Assembly: GCF_021729845.1 (NCBI RefSeq)
Contig: NZ_CP063397.1
Span: 200,001-264,000, forward strand
DNA from: Rhizobium sp. SL42
Lineage (GTDB): Bacteria; Pseudomonadota; Alphaproteobacteria; Rhizobiales; Rhizobiaceae
Direction: 5' to 3'
DNA: 64,000 nucleotides
Under the pieces are notes generated by a model. The model was not told the origin of the DNA. It saw only the letters and a program-made list of their open reading frames with translations, and did no database searches. This document shows, in pieces, positions 20,816 to 30,382 of the stretch. Numbering within the stretch: the first letter of the stretch is position 1; every line of letters starts with the position of its first letter. The translations under genes and the position numbers were made by a program.

Positions 20816-21730
20816 ATGAACCCGCTCTTCGACGAAGGCCTGATCACTGCCAATCGCGAAAAGGCGCGAACCCGCGCGTCGACCGGCAGCGACTTCCTCC
20901 TCGATCTCGCCGGCCGCGAACTGGCAGACCGGCTGGCTCTGGTCGAGCGCCATTTCGAAAGGGCCGTCGAACTGTTCGGCGCGACCGGCGTCGCGGCAAG
21001 GGCCGCATTGGCGACGGGCAAGATCGACAGCCTGGATCGGATCGAAACCAGTACGGTATTCGCCGAACCGGACCAGAGCCTGTCGACGGCGCGTTTCGAA
21101 AGCGTCCCGCTGGCCGCGGAATCGGCCAACCTGATCCTCTCGCCGCTGTCGCTGCATCTCACCAACGACACGCCCGGCATGCTCATCCAGATGCGCCGCG
21201 CCCTGAAGCCCGACGGCCTTCTGCTCGCCGCCATTCCCGGTGCCGGCACGCTGGCCGAACTGCGCGACGTTCTGCTCACCGCCGAGACCGAGCTCTATGG
21301 CGGCGCAAGTCCAAGGGTCATCCCCTTTCCCGATATCCGCGACGTCGGCTCGCTGCTGCAGCGCGCCGGATTTGCCCTGCCGGTCATCGACGAGGAAAGC
21401 TTCACCGTCCGCTACGACAACCTCTTTGCCTTGATGCGCGATCTGAGAGCGATGGGCATGGCCAATCCATTGATCGGGCGCAGCCGGAAACCCCTCTCGA
21501 GAGGCTTCTTCCTGCGGGCAGCGGAGCTCTATGCCGAACGCTACGCCGATCCGGACGGACGCATTCGGGCGACGTTTTCGATGATCTTCGTTTCGGGCTG
21601 GGCGCCGCATGAGAGCCAGCAGAAGCCGCTCAAGCCGGGCTCGGCAAAGATGCGCCTCGCCGAAGCCCTCGATCCGAATCGCAAGGCAGCCCACGAGACG
21701 GATGAATCCGGGAGCGGAGAACCCGGCTAA
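20816..21730 (+). CDS. SAM-dependent methyltransferase, NDUFAF5/BioC-like
   Basis: A 304-residue class I methyltransferase-like protein. The N-terminal motif around FLLDLAGRELADRL and the later LSPLSLHLTNDTPGML and LLLAAIPGAGTLAELR blocks match the group containing human NDUFAF5 (complex I assembly) and bacterial BioC relatives. The usual glycine-rich SAM motif I is weak, so it may be a hydroxylase-type or degenerate member, as reported for NDUFAF5. The C-terminus is disordered. It stands alone, divergent from comF. Confidence 0.82.
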   Translation: MNPLFDEGLITANREKARTRASTGSDFLLDLAGRELADRLALVERHFERAVELFGATGVAARAALATGKIDSLDRIETSTVFAEPDQSLSTARFESVPLAAESANLILSPLSLHLTNDTPGMLIQMRRALKPDGLLLAAIPGAGTLAELRDVLLTAETELYGGASPRVIPFPDIRDVGSLLQRAGFALPVIDEESFTVRYDNLFALMRDLRAMGMANPLIGRSRKPLSRGFFLRAAELYAERYADPDGRIRATFSMIFVSGWAPHESQQKPLKPGSAKMRLAEALDPNRKAAHETDESGSGEPG

Positions 21731-21766
21731 AGAACCCTGGCAATGCTGGGAAAAGCGGAAATGCGG

Positions 21767-21940
21767 CTAGTTGCCAGCGTTTGTGACGCTGTCTTCAACG
21801 ACGCCGAACGTGTTCTGCAGCGAATTGGAGAACGCCCCATAGCCGCTGATCAGAGCGACGCTCATGATCGCGGCAATCAGCCCGTACTCGATGGCGGTGG
21901 CGCCGTGGCGATCCGAGATAAACCTGCTGAACAAACGCAT
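21767..21940 (-). CDS. Flp/Fap-type pilin subunit
   Basis: A 57-residue type IVb (Flp) prepilin. A short positive leader ends at G13 and is followed by ATAIEYGLIAAI. E18 at mature position +5 and the EY pair are the hallmark of tad pilins processed by a CpaA/TadV peptidase, and one hydrophobic helix follows. A GGAG site places the ATG at 21940; the open frame upstream of it is not pilin-like. No tad/cpa assembly genes are in the window, so it is an orphan subunit here. It lies 61 bases after a small membrane protein on the same strand. Confidence 0.92.
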   Translation of the reverse strand: MRLFSRFISDRHGATAIEYGLIAAIMSVALISGYGAFSNSLQNTFGVVEDSVTNAGN

Positions 21941-22001
21941 CTTCGCTCCAGTAGAACGCGGACCTCGGCCACATAGGCGAGCCTGATTGAACCTATTTGC
22001 C

Positions 22002-22316
22002 TTAACAGCGCTGGCCGAAGCCATCGATGATGCAGACCGAACCCGGCGTTTCCTGCAGCACGCTGCGGCGGATCGTATAGCGCTTTCCGCCATCAGCCTT
22101 CGGAATGGAGCCGGTGCTCATCATGTCGTATTCGTCCGGCTGAAAGGCCAGCGTCTTCTTTTCGGTCTTGTCGGCAAGCATCGGCGTGACAACAAGCGAA
22201 AGCGCGATCGCAGCCGTGCCGAAAAGCAGGGCGATATTGAGAACTCCGGTTCTTCCGGTTTTCACCGAAGACCGTTCTCTGGACCGGGCCACCCGCCAGA
22301 AATCTTCGTTTGCCAT
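22002..22316 (-). CDS. small membrane-anchored protein of unknown function
   Basis: A 104-residue protein with a basic N-terminus (MANEDFWRVARSRERS), one transmembrane helix (about residues 26-46), and an outside domain of about 55 residues with two Cys near the C-terminus (VCIIDGFGQRC), which may form a disulfide. I do not recognise the family. The ATG at 22316 is preceded by GGAG and is preferred over one nine codons earlier. Position just upstream of the Flp pilin on the same strand suggests possible co-transcription. Confidence 0.75.
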   Translation of the reverse strand: MANEDFWRVARSRERSSVKTGRTGVLNIALLFGTAAIALSLVVTPMLADKTEKKTLAFQPDEYDMMSTGSIPKADGGKRYTIRRSVLQETPGSVCIIDGFGQRC

Positions 22317-22412
22317 ATGACGCTCCACACACGCATGACGCATGAACAGCGATCAGTTTTGCCCGAGGGTTATAAACTTTGTATTAAGAACGCTGCGGAA
22401 AATATGCGGCGC

Positions 22413-22826
22413 TCACAGCAGATCCTGAAGGAATGGGATCAACGGCTCGTCGGCGGGCGGCATGGGATAGTCGCGCAGCGCATTGGCCCGCACCCACTTG
22501 ATCGCCTGCCCCTCGCGTCCATGCGCGATGCCTTCATAGCGACGGCAGATGTAAAGCGGCATCAGCAGATGGAATGTTTCATACGTGTGGCTGGCAAAAG
22601 TTAGCGGCGCCAGACAGGCAATCTTGGTCTGGACGCCCAGCTCCTCGTCGAGCTCACGCACCAGGGTTTCCTCGGGCGTCTCGCCGGCCTCGACCTTGCC
22701 GCCCGGAAATTCCCACAGGCCGGCAAGCGACTTTCCCTCTGGGCGCTGGGCAAGCAGGATCCGGTTGTCGGCATCGACCAGCGCGCAGGCGGCGACAAGC
22801 AGGATCGGTCTCGGCGTCTCGCTCAT
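22413..22826 (-). CDS. mutT: 8-oxo-dGTP diphosphatase MutT
   Basis: A 137-residue Nudix hydrolase. The Nudix box is complete (residues 42-65, GGKVEAGETPEE and RELDEELG). The length and flanking FPGG and FLLPLY-like segments match MutT, which removes 8-oxo-dGTP from the nucleotide pool to prevent A-to-C changes. The ATG overlaps the stop of the GNAT gene as ATGA. It is the last gene of the PPIase-argJ-GNAT-mutT run. Confidence 0.93.
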   Translation of the reverse strand: MSETPRPILLVAACALVDADNRILLAQRPEGKSLAGLWEFPGGKVEAGETPEETLVRELDEELGVQTKIACLAPLTFASHTYETFHLLMPLYICRRYEGIAHGREGQAIKWVRANALRDYPMPPADEPLIPFLQDLL

Positions 22827-23599
22827 GCCTCGACCTTCCGCCAGTAGTAATATCGATAGGCTTCCTCGAACCCCATCCTGGCATAGAGCGCCAGGGCCGG
22901 AGCGTTGTCGGCGACAACCTGCAGCCAGGCCGTACGAGCGCCGCCGATGCGGGCCCAGCGCAGCGCGGATGTCAGAACCTCGATGCCGAACCCCTTGCCC
23001 CGCCGGTCGGCGCGCACCGCAAGCGACATGATCCCGGCAAGGTCGTTGTCCTGCACGCAGAGCGTAGTCGCGATCGGCCCGTCCTGCGGATCTTCGATGA
23101 CGAACAGGCCGGTCGGCGGCTTGATCGCACTGATGATCTCGGCCAGCGATGGCTTCAACGCCGGGTCTTCGCCATGCACGGCGATATCGGCATCGACATA
23201 GCGGCCGATATCATGGGTCGGAAGATGGTCGAGCGTATCAGGTAGATCGATCTGCGAAAGGTCGCAGGTCAGCGTCAGCACCTCCTCGAAACGCTCCCAG
23301 CCGTCGGCTACCAGGAAGTCGATCATCGGCTTCGGCGACAGGGGCGTCTGGCGGATCAGTAGCGGACGGCCATGCGCTTCGAAGCGACGACCGGCTTTTT
23401 CGATACGAAGTCCGATGTCGCGGCTGTCGGACGGGTCGAGCGCGACGATGCAGTTCAGCCGCTTGGACGGATGGCTGCCGGTCAGGCGGACCTGCCAGCT
23501 GCCGTCATAGACGACGCTCGTTGCCGGCCATGCGCGAAAACCGACCGCTTCGAGGCGGCGGACAAGGGGAAGATTCTGGTCGGGTACAGTTGCGAGCAT
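22823..23599 (-). CDS. GNAT family N-acetyltransferase
   Basis: A 258-residue protein whose C-terminal half is a GNAT domain: SLAVRADRRGKGFGIEVL contains the acetyl-CoA loop (R/Q-x-x-G-x-G/A, about 200-210), followed by LYARMGFEEAYRYYYW. The N-terminal half is a second, degenerate GNAT-like unit. The substrate is unknown. The ATG at 23599 has a GGAG site inside the end of argJ and lies nine bases past the argJ stop. Longer in-frame starts would run into argJ. It overlaps mutT by four bases. Confidence 0.88.
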   Translation of the reverse strand: MLATVPDQNLPLVRRLEAVGFRAWPATSVVYDGSWQVRLTGSHPSKRLNCIVALDPSDSRDIGLRIEKAGRRFEAHGRPLLIRQTPLSPKPMIDFLVADGWERFEEVLTLTCDLSQIDLPDTLDHLPTHDIGRYVDADIAVHGEDPALKPSLAEIISAIKPPTGLFVIEDPQDGPIATTLCVQDNDLAGIMSLAVRADRRGKGFGIEVLTSALRWARIGGARTAWLQVVADNAPALALYARMGFEEAYRYYYWRKVEA

Positions 23600-23607
23600 G
23601 CCGGCGA

Positions 23608-24855
23608 TCAGCTCCGGTAATCGCCGTTGATGGCCACGTATTCCTTGGTCAGGTCGCAGGTCCACACGGTCGCCGAGCCATTCCCGAGACCGAGGTCGAC
23701 CCTCACCGGAATGTCCTGCCCCTTCATCACGTTCGACGCGGCTTCTTCCGAATAGCCGGCATCGCGCTCGCCGTTGACCGCAACGCGTACATCGCCGAAC
23801 CAGATCGCCAGCCGGTCGCGGTCTGCCGCCTCGCCAGCCTTGCCGACAGCCATGACGATACGGCCCCAGTTGGCATCCTCGCCGGCAGCCGCCGTCTTGA
23901 CCAGCGGCGAATTGGCGATCGACAGCGCGATCGTCTTGGCAGCCGCATCGCTTTCCGCGCCGGTCACGGTAATTTCCAGCATCTTGGTCGCACCTTCGCC
24001 GTCGCGCGCCACCTGAATCGCCAGATCCTTGAGCAGCGCGTTCAGCGCATCGCGAAAGCCTGAAAGTGCCGCATCGTCCGCAGTCTCGATCCGGCGCTGG
24101 CCGTCCTCGGCAGCCGCACCCGTGGCAAACAGCATCAGCGTGTCCGAGGTCGAGGTATCGCTGTCGACGGTCATCGAATTGAAGCTCGGCTCGACACCTG
24201 CCGACAGCAGGCTTTGCAGGACAGGGGCCGCGATATCGGCATCGGTAACCACGAAGGACAGCATCGTCGCCATGTCGGGCGCGATCATGCCGGCCCCCTT
24301 GGCGATGCCGTTGATCGTCACGGTGACGCCATCGATCTTGGCGCTATGCGTCGCAACCTTCGGATAGGTATCCGTCGTCATGATCGCCTTGGCCGCCTCG
24401 AGCCAGAAATCCCCGGTCCCGTCCTGCGCCATCTGGCCCAGCACGCCGGAAAACTTGGTCGCGTCGAGCGGCTCGCCGATGACACCCGTCGATGCCAGGA
24501 AAATCTCGCTCTCGTCGCAGCCAAGCGCGGCGGCTGCAGATTTTGCGGTCAGTTCGGTCGCCGCCCGGCCCTTGATGCCGGTAAAGGCGTTGGCATTGCC
24601 GGAATTGACCACGACGCCGCGCGCCACGCCCGCTGCCAGGTTCTTGCGGCAGAAATCCACCGGCGCCGAAGGGCATTTCGATCGCGTGAACACGCCGGCA
24701 ACGCTGGCCGGCTTGTCGAACGCCATCAACAGCACGTCGGTACGATTTTTATACTTGATGCCGGCCGCCGCCGTGGCCATCCGCACACCGCGGATTACCG
24801 GCATGTCGGCATAGGATTTCGGAGCAAGGGGAGAAATGCTGGAAGACATGATCAT
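23608..24855 (-). CDS. argJ: bifunctional glutamate N-acetyltransferase/amino-acid acetyltransferase ArgJ
   Basis: ArgJ moves acetyl from N-acetylornithine to glutamate, recycling acetyl in arginine synthesis, and in many bacteria also uses acetyl-CoA. The 415-residue precursor self-cleaves before a Thr nucleophile. The cleavage motif [15 protein letters not shown] is present with T197 as nucleophile. The start is ATG 24855 or the ATG two codons later. It lies downstream of the PPIase gene with a hairpin between them, and argH is elsewhere in the window. Confidence 0.96.
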   Translation of the reverse strand: MIMSSSISPLAPKSYADMPVIRGVRMATAAAGIKYKNRTDVLLMAFDKPASVAGVFTRSKCPSAPVDFCRKNLAAGVARGVVVNSGNANAFTGIKGRAATELTAKSAAAALGCDESEIFLASTGVIGEPLDATKFSGVLGQMAQDGTGDFWLEAAKAIMTTDTYPKVATHSAKIDGVTVTINGIAKGAGMIAPDMATMLSFVVTDADIAAPVLQSLLSAGVEPSFNSMTVDSDTSTSDTLMLFATGAAAEDGQRRIETADDAALSGFRDALNALLKDLAIQVARDGEGATKMLEITVTGAESDAAAKTIALSIANSPLVKTAAAGEDANWGRIVMAVGKAGEAADRDRLAIWFGDVRVAVNGERDAGYSEEAASNVMKGQDIPVRVDLGLGNGSATVWTCDLTKEYVAINGDYRS

Positions 24856-24867
24856 GGCCTGTAGTGG

Positions 24868-24890
24868 AAGGCCCGCAATCTGCGGGCCTT
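24868..24890. terminator. hairpin between the PPIase gene and argJ
   Basis: A perfect 9-bp stem (24868-24876 with 24882-24890) and 5-base loop. The T-run is on the plus strand, opposite to the flanking genes, so as a terminator for the PPIase gene it would be leaky. It could set lower argJ expression. Confidence 0.45.
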
Positions 24891-24912
24891 TTTCTGGAGA
24901 ACAAACGACGCC

Positions 24913-25770
24913 TTACGGCTGCGGCTGGGCCTGCGGCTTGTTTGCGTCTTCATAGCCCTTGCGCAGGGTCTCGTCGACGATCTCGATCTTCTGGTCGGCC
25001 TTGGCCTTCTCGATCACTTCGAGATACTTGTCGCGCATCACCAACTGGCGAACCTGCTGGGCAACTTCCTCGTATTTCGGCGGCGCGGCTTCGCGCTTGT
25101 CTTCCAGCTTGATCACGTGGAAGCCGAACTGCGTCTTCACCGGGGTCTTGGAATAGCTGCCCTTTTCCATGCCGAATGCGGCTTCTTCGAATTCCGGAAC
25201 CATGCGGCCCTTGACGAAATAGCCGAGGTCGCCGCCTTCCGACTTGTTCGGGTCGGTCGACTTTTCCTTGGCCAGCTCGACGAAATCCTTGCCGGCATCG
25301 AGTTCGGCGATGATTGCCTTGGCCTCTTCCTCGGTCTTCACCAGGATGTGGCGGGCGCGGATCTCGTCCTGCTTGGGAAGCGCTGCGATTTCCTTCTCGT
25401 AGCGCGCCTTGACTTCATCTTCCGTCACGGCGTCGACGACGTTCTTCTTGAAATAGATATTGTGCAGCTCGCGATCGGCGATGAACTGCATGCGGCGGAC
25501 ATATTCCGGATCGTCCTTGAGACCGGCAGCGGCGGCATTGCTGGCCAGCAGCTTGACATCGATCGCACCGGAAAGAGCCGCAACCTTCTTCTGCTCGTCC
25601 GGCAGCTGGGACAGCTGCGGATCGAGGTTGGCGATGGCAAGATCCAGTTCGGACTGGGTGATCTCGAGCGTGCCGACCTTGGCAACCACGACATCCTCGG
25701 CAAACACCGGGCCGTGGAGGGCAACGAGGGAGACACAGGCGGCAAGCAGAAACTTATTAACGCGAAGCAT
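24913..25770 (-). CDS. periplasmic parvulin-type peptidyl-prolyl isomerase
   Basis: A 285-residue PrsA/SurA-like foldase. A signal peptide (1-23, ending VFA) is followed by a helical chaperone region and one PpiC rotamase domain (about 135-225, with IRARHILVKTEEEA, GGDLGYF and FGFHVIKLEDK). The C-terminus is helical and ends in a Gln/Pro tail. It helps fold exported proteins. The ATG at 25770 (MLRVNKFLLAACVSL) has a GAAAGG site; the longer frame upstream lacks a leader-like start. It is divergent from secA across 245 bases, a functionally sensible neighbour. Confidence 0.94.
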   Translation of the reverse strand: MLRVNKFLLAACVSLVALHGPVFAEDVVVAKVGTLEITQSELDLAIANLDPQLSQLPDEQKKVAALSGAIDVKLLASNAAAAGLKDDPEYVRRMQFIADRELHNIYFKKNVVDAVTEDEVKARYEKEIAALPKQDEIRARHILVKTEEEAKAIIAELDAGKDFVELAKEKSTDPNKSEGGDLGYFVKGRMVPEFEEAAFGMEKGSYSKTPVKTQFGFHVIKLEDKREAAPPKYEEVAQQVRQLVMRDKYLEVIEKAKADQKIEIVDETLRKGYEDANKPQAQPQP

Positions 25771-26015
25771 GAAAGACCTTTCGGATGGTGAACCGTTTGA
25801 AGACCGCTCGAATCGGGCAAAAAATTGTCCGATGCCCGTAATTCGCAGGCCTTTGGCACGCGCCTGCGCCGTTGACATCATTCGACCCCCCTCTTATCTG
25901 TCACGCAACCTCGCGTCCAGAGTAGTTTCTGGAGGCACGGCGCCTAAATGCTTGGACGAAAGTGAAGCATTCGGGCGTGTTAACGATATGACGAAGGTCA
26001 GAAAGGACCATCGAT

Positions 26016-28733
26016 ATGGTCAGTCTTGGTGGACTTGCGCGCAAAATTTTCGGCTCGTCGAACGAGCGTCGTGTCCGTTCCTATCAGCCGCGCATCGCCC
26101 AGATTGCTGCGCTGGAAGAGAGCATGAAGGCACTTTCCGACAGTGAACTGGCCGGCAAGACCGATGAATTCCGCCAGCTTCTGGCCTCGGGCAAGACCCT
26201 GGACGACATTCTCGTCCCGGCCTTTGCCGTCGCCCGCGAAGGTTCGCGCCGCGCTCTTGGCATGCGACCATTCGACGTACAGCTCGTCGGCGCGATGATC
26301 CTCAACGACAATTCGATCGCCGAAATGAAGACCGGTGAAGGCAAGACGCTGGTGGCAACGCTTGCCGTCTACCTCAACGCGCTCGCCGGCAAGGGCGTGC
26401 ATGTCGTTACCGTCAACGACTACCTCGCCAAGCGCGACAGCCAGACCATGGCCAAGCTTTACGGCTTCCTCGGCCTCTCGACCGGCGTCATCGTCCACGG
26501 CATCACCGACGACGAGCGCCGCGCGGCTTACGCCTGCGACATCACCTACGCCACCAACAACGAGCTCGGCTTCGACTATCTGCGCGACAACATGAAGTAT
26601 GAGCGCGGCCAGATGGTCCAGCGCGGCCACAACTACGCGATCGTCGACGAAGTGGACTCGATCCTCGTCGATGAGGCCCGCACCCCGCTGATCATCTCCG
26701 GCCCGCTCGACGACCGCTCCGATCTCTACAACACGATCGACGCCTATATCCCGCTTCTCAATGCCGAAGACTACGAGATCGACGAAAAGCAGCGTTCGGC
26801 GAACTTCTCCGAGGAAGGCACCGAAAAGCTCGAAAACCTTCTGCGCGCGGCTGGTCTGCTCAAGGGTGAATCGCTGTACGACGTCGAGAACGTCGCGATC
26901 GTCCACCACATAAACAACGCGCTCAAGGCCCACAAGCTGTTCAGCCGCGACAAGGACTACATCGTCCGCAATGACGAAATCGTCATCATCGACGAGTTCA
27001 CCGGCCGCATGATGCCGGGCCGTCGTTACTCGGAAGGCCAGCATCAGGCGCTGGAAGCCAAGGAAAAGGTCAAGATCCAGCCGGAAAACCAGACGCTGGC
27101 CTCGATCACCTTCCAGAATTATTTCCGCATGTACGCGAAGCTCGCCGGCATGACCGGCACGGCATCGACCGAAGCGGAGGAATTCGCCAACATCTACGGT
27201 CTCGAAGTCATCGAAGTCCCGACCAACCTGCCGATCAAGCGCATCGACGAGGATGACGAGGTCTATCGGACCTTCGACGAAAAGTTCAAGGCGATCATCA
27301 CCGAGATCAAGGCTGCCAGCGAGCGCAACCAGCCGGTTCTGGTCGGCACGACCTCGATCGAGAAGTCCGAATTGCTCGCCGACATGCTGAGCAAGTCCGG
27401 CTTCAAGGACTTCAAGGTCCTGAACGCCCGCTACCACGAGCAGGAAGCCTATATCGTGTCCCAGGCCGGCGTGCCCGGCGCCGTCACCATCGCCACGAAC
27501 ATGGCCGGCCGCGGTACCGACATCCAGCTCGGCGGCAATATCGACATGCGCCTCGAGCATGAACTGGCCGATATGGAGCCGGGCGCCGAGCGCGATGCCA
27601 GGGAAGCGGCGATCCGCGCCGAAGTGCAGGCTTTGAAGGCCAAGGCGCTGGAAGCCGGCGGCCTCTACGTCATCGCCACCGAACGCCACGAAAGCCGCCG
27701 TATCGACAACCAGCTGCGCGGCCGCTCCGGCCGTCAGGGCGACCCGGGCCGCTCCAAGTTCTACCTGTCGCTGCAGGACGACCTGATGCGCATCTTCGGC
27801 TCGGACCGCATGGACTCGATGCTGACAAAGCTCGGCCTGAAAGACGGCGAAGCGATTGTCCATCCGTGGATCAACAAGGCGCTCGAGCGCGCCCAGAAGA
27901 AGGTCGAAGCCCGCAACTTCGACATCCGCAAGAACCTGCTCAAGTATGACGACGTGCTGAACGATCAGCGCAAGGTCATTTTCGAACAGCGCCTCGAGCT
28001 GATGGATGCCGCCGATGTTTCCTCGACGATCGCCGATATGCGTCACGAAGTCATCGAGACCATGGTTTCGATCCATATCCCCGAACACGCCTATGTCGAG
28101 CAATGGGATATCCAGGGGCTGAAACAGAAGGTCGCGATGACCCTCAACCTTGATCTGCCGATCGAGGTATGGGCGGCAGAGGAAGGCATCGCCGAAGACG
28201 ACATCCTGAACCGCATCACCGAGGCGGCCGACAAGGCAGCAGCCGACAAGGCAGAGCGTTTCGGCGGCGAACTGATGGCCTATGTCGAACGTTCGGTCAT
28301 CCTGCAGACCATCGACAACCTGTGGCGCGAGCACATCGTCAACCTCGACCACCTGCGTTCGGTCGTCGGCTTCCGTGGTTATGCCCAGCGCGACCCGCTG
28401 CAGGAATACAAGGCCGAAGCCTTCGAGCTTTTCCAGGCCCTGCTCGCCAATCTACGCGATGCCGCCACCATGCAGATGTCGCGCGTCGAACTGGTCCGCG
28501 ATGCTCCGCCCGCCCCGACGACACCGGCGATGGAAGGTCATCACATCGATGCGACCACCGGCGAGGACGACTTCGGTGAAGGCGCGGAAGACAGCGGCAT
28601 TGGCTTTGTCGCACCGGAAAACCGCGATCCCGACCAGCCTTCGACCTGGGGACGTATCGGCCGCAACGAAGCCTGCCCCTGCGGCTCCGGCAAGAAGTAC
28701 AAGCATTGCCACGGTGCATTCGAAAGCGCCTGA
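26016..28733 (+). CDS. secA: preprotein translocase ATPase SecA
   Basis: SecA is the motor that pushes unfolded preproteins through SecYEG. The 905-residue protein has Walker A GEGKT (107-111), the [19 protein letters not shown] box region (about 209-223), the preprotein cross-linking domain, and the C-terminal SEC-C zinc motif with C887, C889, C898 and H899, which binds SecB. Length is typical of rhizobia. The site AAAGGA precedes the ATG. A strong terminator follows. Confidence 0.98.
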   Translation: MVSLGGLARKIFGSSNERRVRSYQPRIAQIAALEESMKALSDSELAGKTDEFRQLLASGKTLDDILVPAFAVAREGSRRALGMRPFDVQLVGAMILNDNSIAEMKTGEGKTLVATLAVYLNALAGKGVHVVTVNDYLAKRDSQTMAKLYGFLGLSTGVIVHGITDDERRAAYACDITYATNNELGFDYLRDNMKYERGQMVQRGHNYAIVDEVDSILVDEARTPLIISGPLDDRSDLYNTIDAYIPLLNAEDYEIDEKQRSANFSEEGTEKLENLLRAAGLLKGESLYDVENVAIVHHINNALKAHKLFSRDKDYIVRNDEIVIIDEFTGRMMPGRRYSEGQHQALEAKEKVKIQPENQTLASITFQNYFRMYAKLAGMTGTASTEAEEFANIYGLEVIEVPTNLPIKRIDEDDEVYRTFDEKFKAIITEIKAASERNQPVLVGTTSIEKSELLADMLSKSGFKDFKVLNARYHEQEAYIVSQAGVPGAVTIATNMAGRGTDIQLGGNIDMRLEHELADMEPGAERDAREAAIRAEVQALKAKALEAGGLYVIATERHESRRIDNQLRGRSGRQGDPGRSKFYLSLQDDLMRIFGSDRMDSMLTKLGLKDGEAIVHPWINKALERAQKKVEARNFDIRKNLLKYDDVLNDQRKVIFEQRLELMDAADVSSTIADMRHEVIETMVSIHIPEHAYVEQWDIQGLKQKVAMTLNLDLPIEVWAAEEGIAEDDILNRITEAADKAAADKAERFGGELMAYVERSVILQTIDNLWREHIVNLDHLRSVVGFRGYAQRDPLQEYKAEAFELFQALLANLRDAATMQMSRVELVRDAPPAPTTPAMEGHHIDATTGEDDFGEGAEDSGIGFVAPENRDPDQPSTWGRIGRNEACPCGSGKKYKHCHGAFESA

Positions 28734-28764
28734 CGCGCTTGGGATAGCGACGTGTTTCATCAAG

Positions 28765-28790
28765 GGGGCGGCTTTCGGGCCGCCCCTTTT
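28765..28790 (+). terminator. rho-independent terminator of secA
   Basis: An 8-bp GC stem (28765-28772 with 28779-28786) with a TTTCGG loop is followed by TTTTGTTT, 31 bases after the secA stop. Confidence 0.85.
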
Positions 28791-28973
28791 GTTTGGCATT
28801 GGGACGGGCCCTTGAACCGTTTCTTAACCGTGTTCTGCCACTCTGCGGACGTCGCGTCTGACGGCCTGCGGCCTGATCGTCCCGCCGTTTTTTATGTCAG
28901 ACCAATCATTCAGGCTCTCCGCTGCGATCCTCGGCCGCATCGAAAGCCTTGCAAAGAGTTGTGCGTATCGGTG

Positions 28974-30380
28974 ATGGCAGTTCTCCAGACAGCGGAAAAG
29001 TTGCTGCCTTCGGGCCTGCATCCGTTCGTCCGCAAACTCGATGGCCTCCTGACCCGCGCCGATGAAACCGGTCGCGCCCAGCGCATGGCCCTGATCGCCT
29101 TCGCCATCCGCGTCGCCAGCGCCGGCATCGCCTTCGTCTCGCAGATCATCCAGGCTCGTCTGATGGGCGAGTTCGAATACGGCATCTTCGTCTTCGTCTG
29201 GGTGCTGGTCGTCCTGTTCGGCAACCTGTCCTGCCTCGGCTTTCACACCGCCGTCATCCGCTTCCTGCCGCACTACCGCGCCGCCAACGCCCATGACGAG
29301 ATCCGCGGCCTGACCATGACGGCCCGCGTCTTCGCCATGACCAGCGCCAGCCTGCTTGCGCTGGTCGGGCTTGCCGGACTGCATCTCTTCGGCGCGGTGA
29401 TCGACCACTATTACATGGTGCCGCTCTTCCTCGCCTTCTTCGCCCTGCCGATGATTGCGCTCGGCGACGTGCTCGACGGCACGGCCCGCGCCAACAGCTG
29501 GCCGGTGACCGCGATGAGCCCGACCTATATCATCCGACCAACGCTGATCCTCGTCATGATGCTCGCTGCCGTCTCGTTCGGCGCGCCGGCGACAGCGACC
29601 ACCGCCATGCAGGCGGCCCTGGCCGCGACCTATCTCACCACCATCGGTCAGTTCCTCACCATCGACCACCGGCTCGCCCGGCGCTTCGACAAGGGCGCCC
29701 GCAAGATCGATTTCCTCGCCTGGTTCAGGGTCGCCCTGCCGATCTTCCTGATCGAGGGCTTCGGCTTCCTGCTGACCAATTCCGACGTGGTCGTCGTCGG
29801 CCTCTACCTGCCGCCCGATCAGGTCGGCATCTATTTCGCCGCCGCCAAGACCATGGCACTGGTGCAATTCGTCTATTTTGCCGTCAAGGCCGGCGCCACG
29901 CCGCAGTTTTCGGCGATGATGGCGTCAGGCGACAAGGTGTCGCTGGCAAGCTTTGCCGGTACTGCAGCCCGCTGGAGCTTCTGGCCCTCGCTTGCCGTCG
30001 GCGGCCTGGTGCTCGTCCTCGGCAATTTCCTGCTATCGCTTTTTGGCGCGGCCTTCACCGCCGGCTATCATCTGATGGTGATCCTGTTTGTCGGCAACAT
30101 GGCCAAGGCCCTTGTCGGCCCTGCCGAAATGCTGCTGACCATGGCCGGTCGGCAAAAGCTGTGCGTCCTGCTGTATGTCGCGGCACTCGCGACAAATATC
30201 GGACTGAACGTGACGCTGATCCCCCTGTACGGCCTGGCAGGTGCTGCCACCGCGACGGCGGCGGCCACCATGGTCGAAGCCATCCTTTTGCATATCACCG
30301 TGCGCCATGCGCTCGGCATCGTGGTGTTTGCCTTCGCCGACCCGCTGTCGCTGATGAACAAGACGAAAGGGGCTGCCTGA
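28974..30380 (+). CDS. polysaccharide biosynthesis/export flippase (Wzx/MATE-like membrane protein)
   Basis: A 468-residue integral membrane protein with about 12-14 hydrophobic segments, resembling oligosaccharide flippases of the MVF/MATE superfamily. Its N-terminal AFAIRVASAGIAFVSQIIQARLMG block is typical of the first helix of such proteins. It probably moves a lipid-linked sugar across the inner membrane; the substrate is unknown. The ATG at 28974 is preferred because the frame upstream reads through the secA terminator region. The next gene starts two bases after its stop. Confidence 0.85.
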   Translation: MAVLQTAEKLLPSGLHPFVRKLDGLLTRADETGRAQRMALIAFAIRVASAGIAFVSQIIQARLMGEFEYGIFVFVWVLVVLFGNLSCLGFHTAVIRFLPHYRAANAHDEIRGLTMTARVFAMTSASLLALVGLAGLHLFGAVIDHYYMVPLFLAFFALPMIALGDVLDGTARANSWPVTAMSPTYIIRPTLILVMMLAAVSFGAPATATTAMQAALAATYLTTIGQFLTIDHRLARRFDKGARKIDFLAWFRVALPIFLIEGFGFLLTNSDVVVVGLYLPPDQVGIYFAAAKTMALVQFVYFAVKAGATPQFSAMMASGDKVSLASFAGTAARWSFWPSLAVGGLVLVLGNFLLSLFGAAFTAGYHLMVILFVGNMAKALVGPAEMLLTMAGRQKLCVLLYVAALATNIGLNVTLIPLYGLAGAATATAAATMVEAILLHITVRHALGIVVFAFADPLSLMNKTKGAA

Positions 30381-30382
30381 CC

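Noticed and set aside
25998..28352. Very long open frame antisense to secA
   Set aside because: High GC and codon bias of secA keep the opposite frame open. It is low in similarity to any family and lacks a ribosome binding site, while secA is certain.
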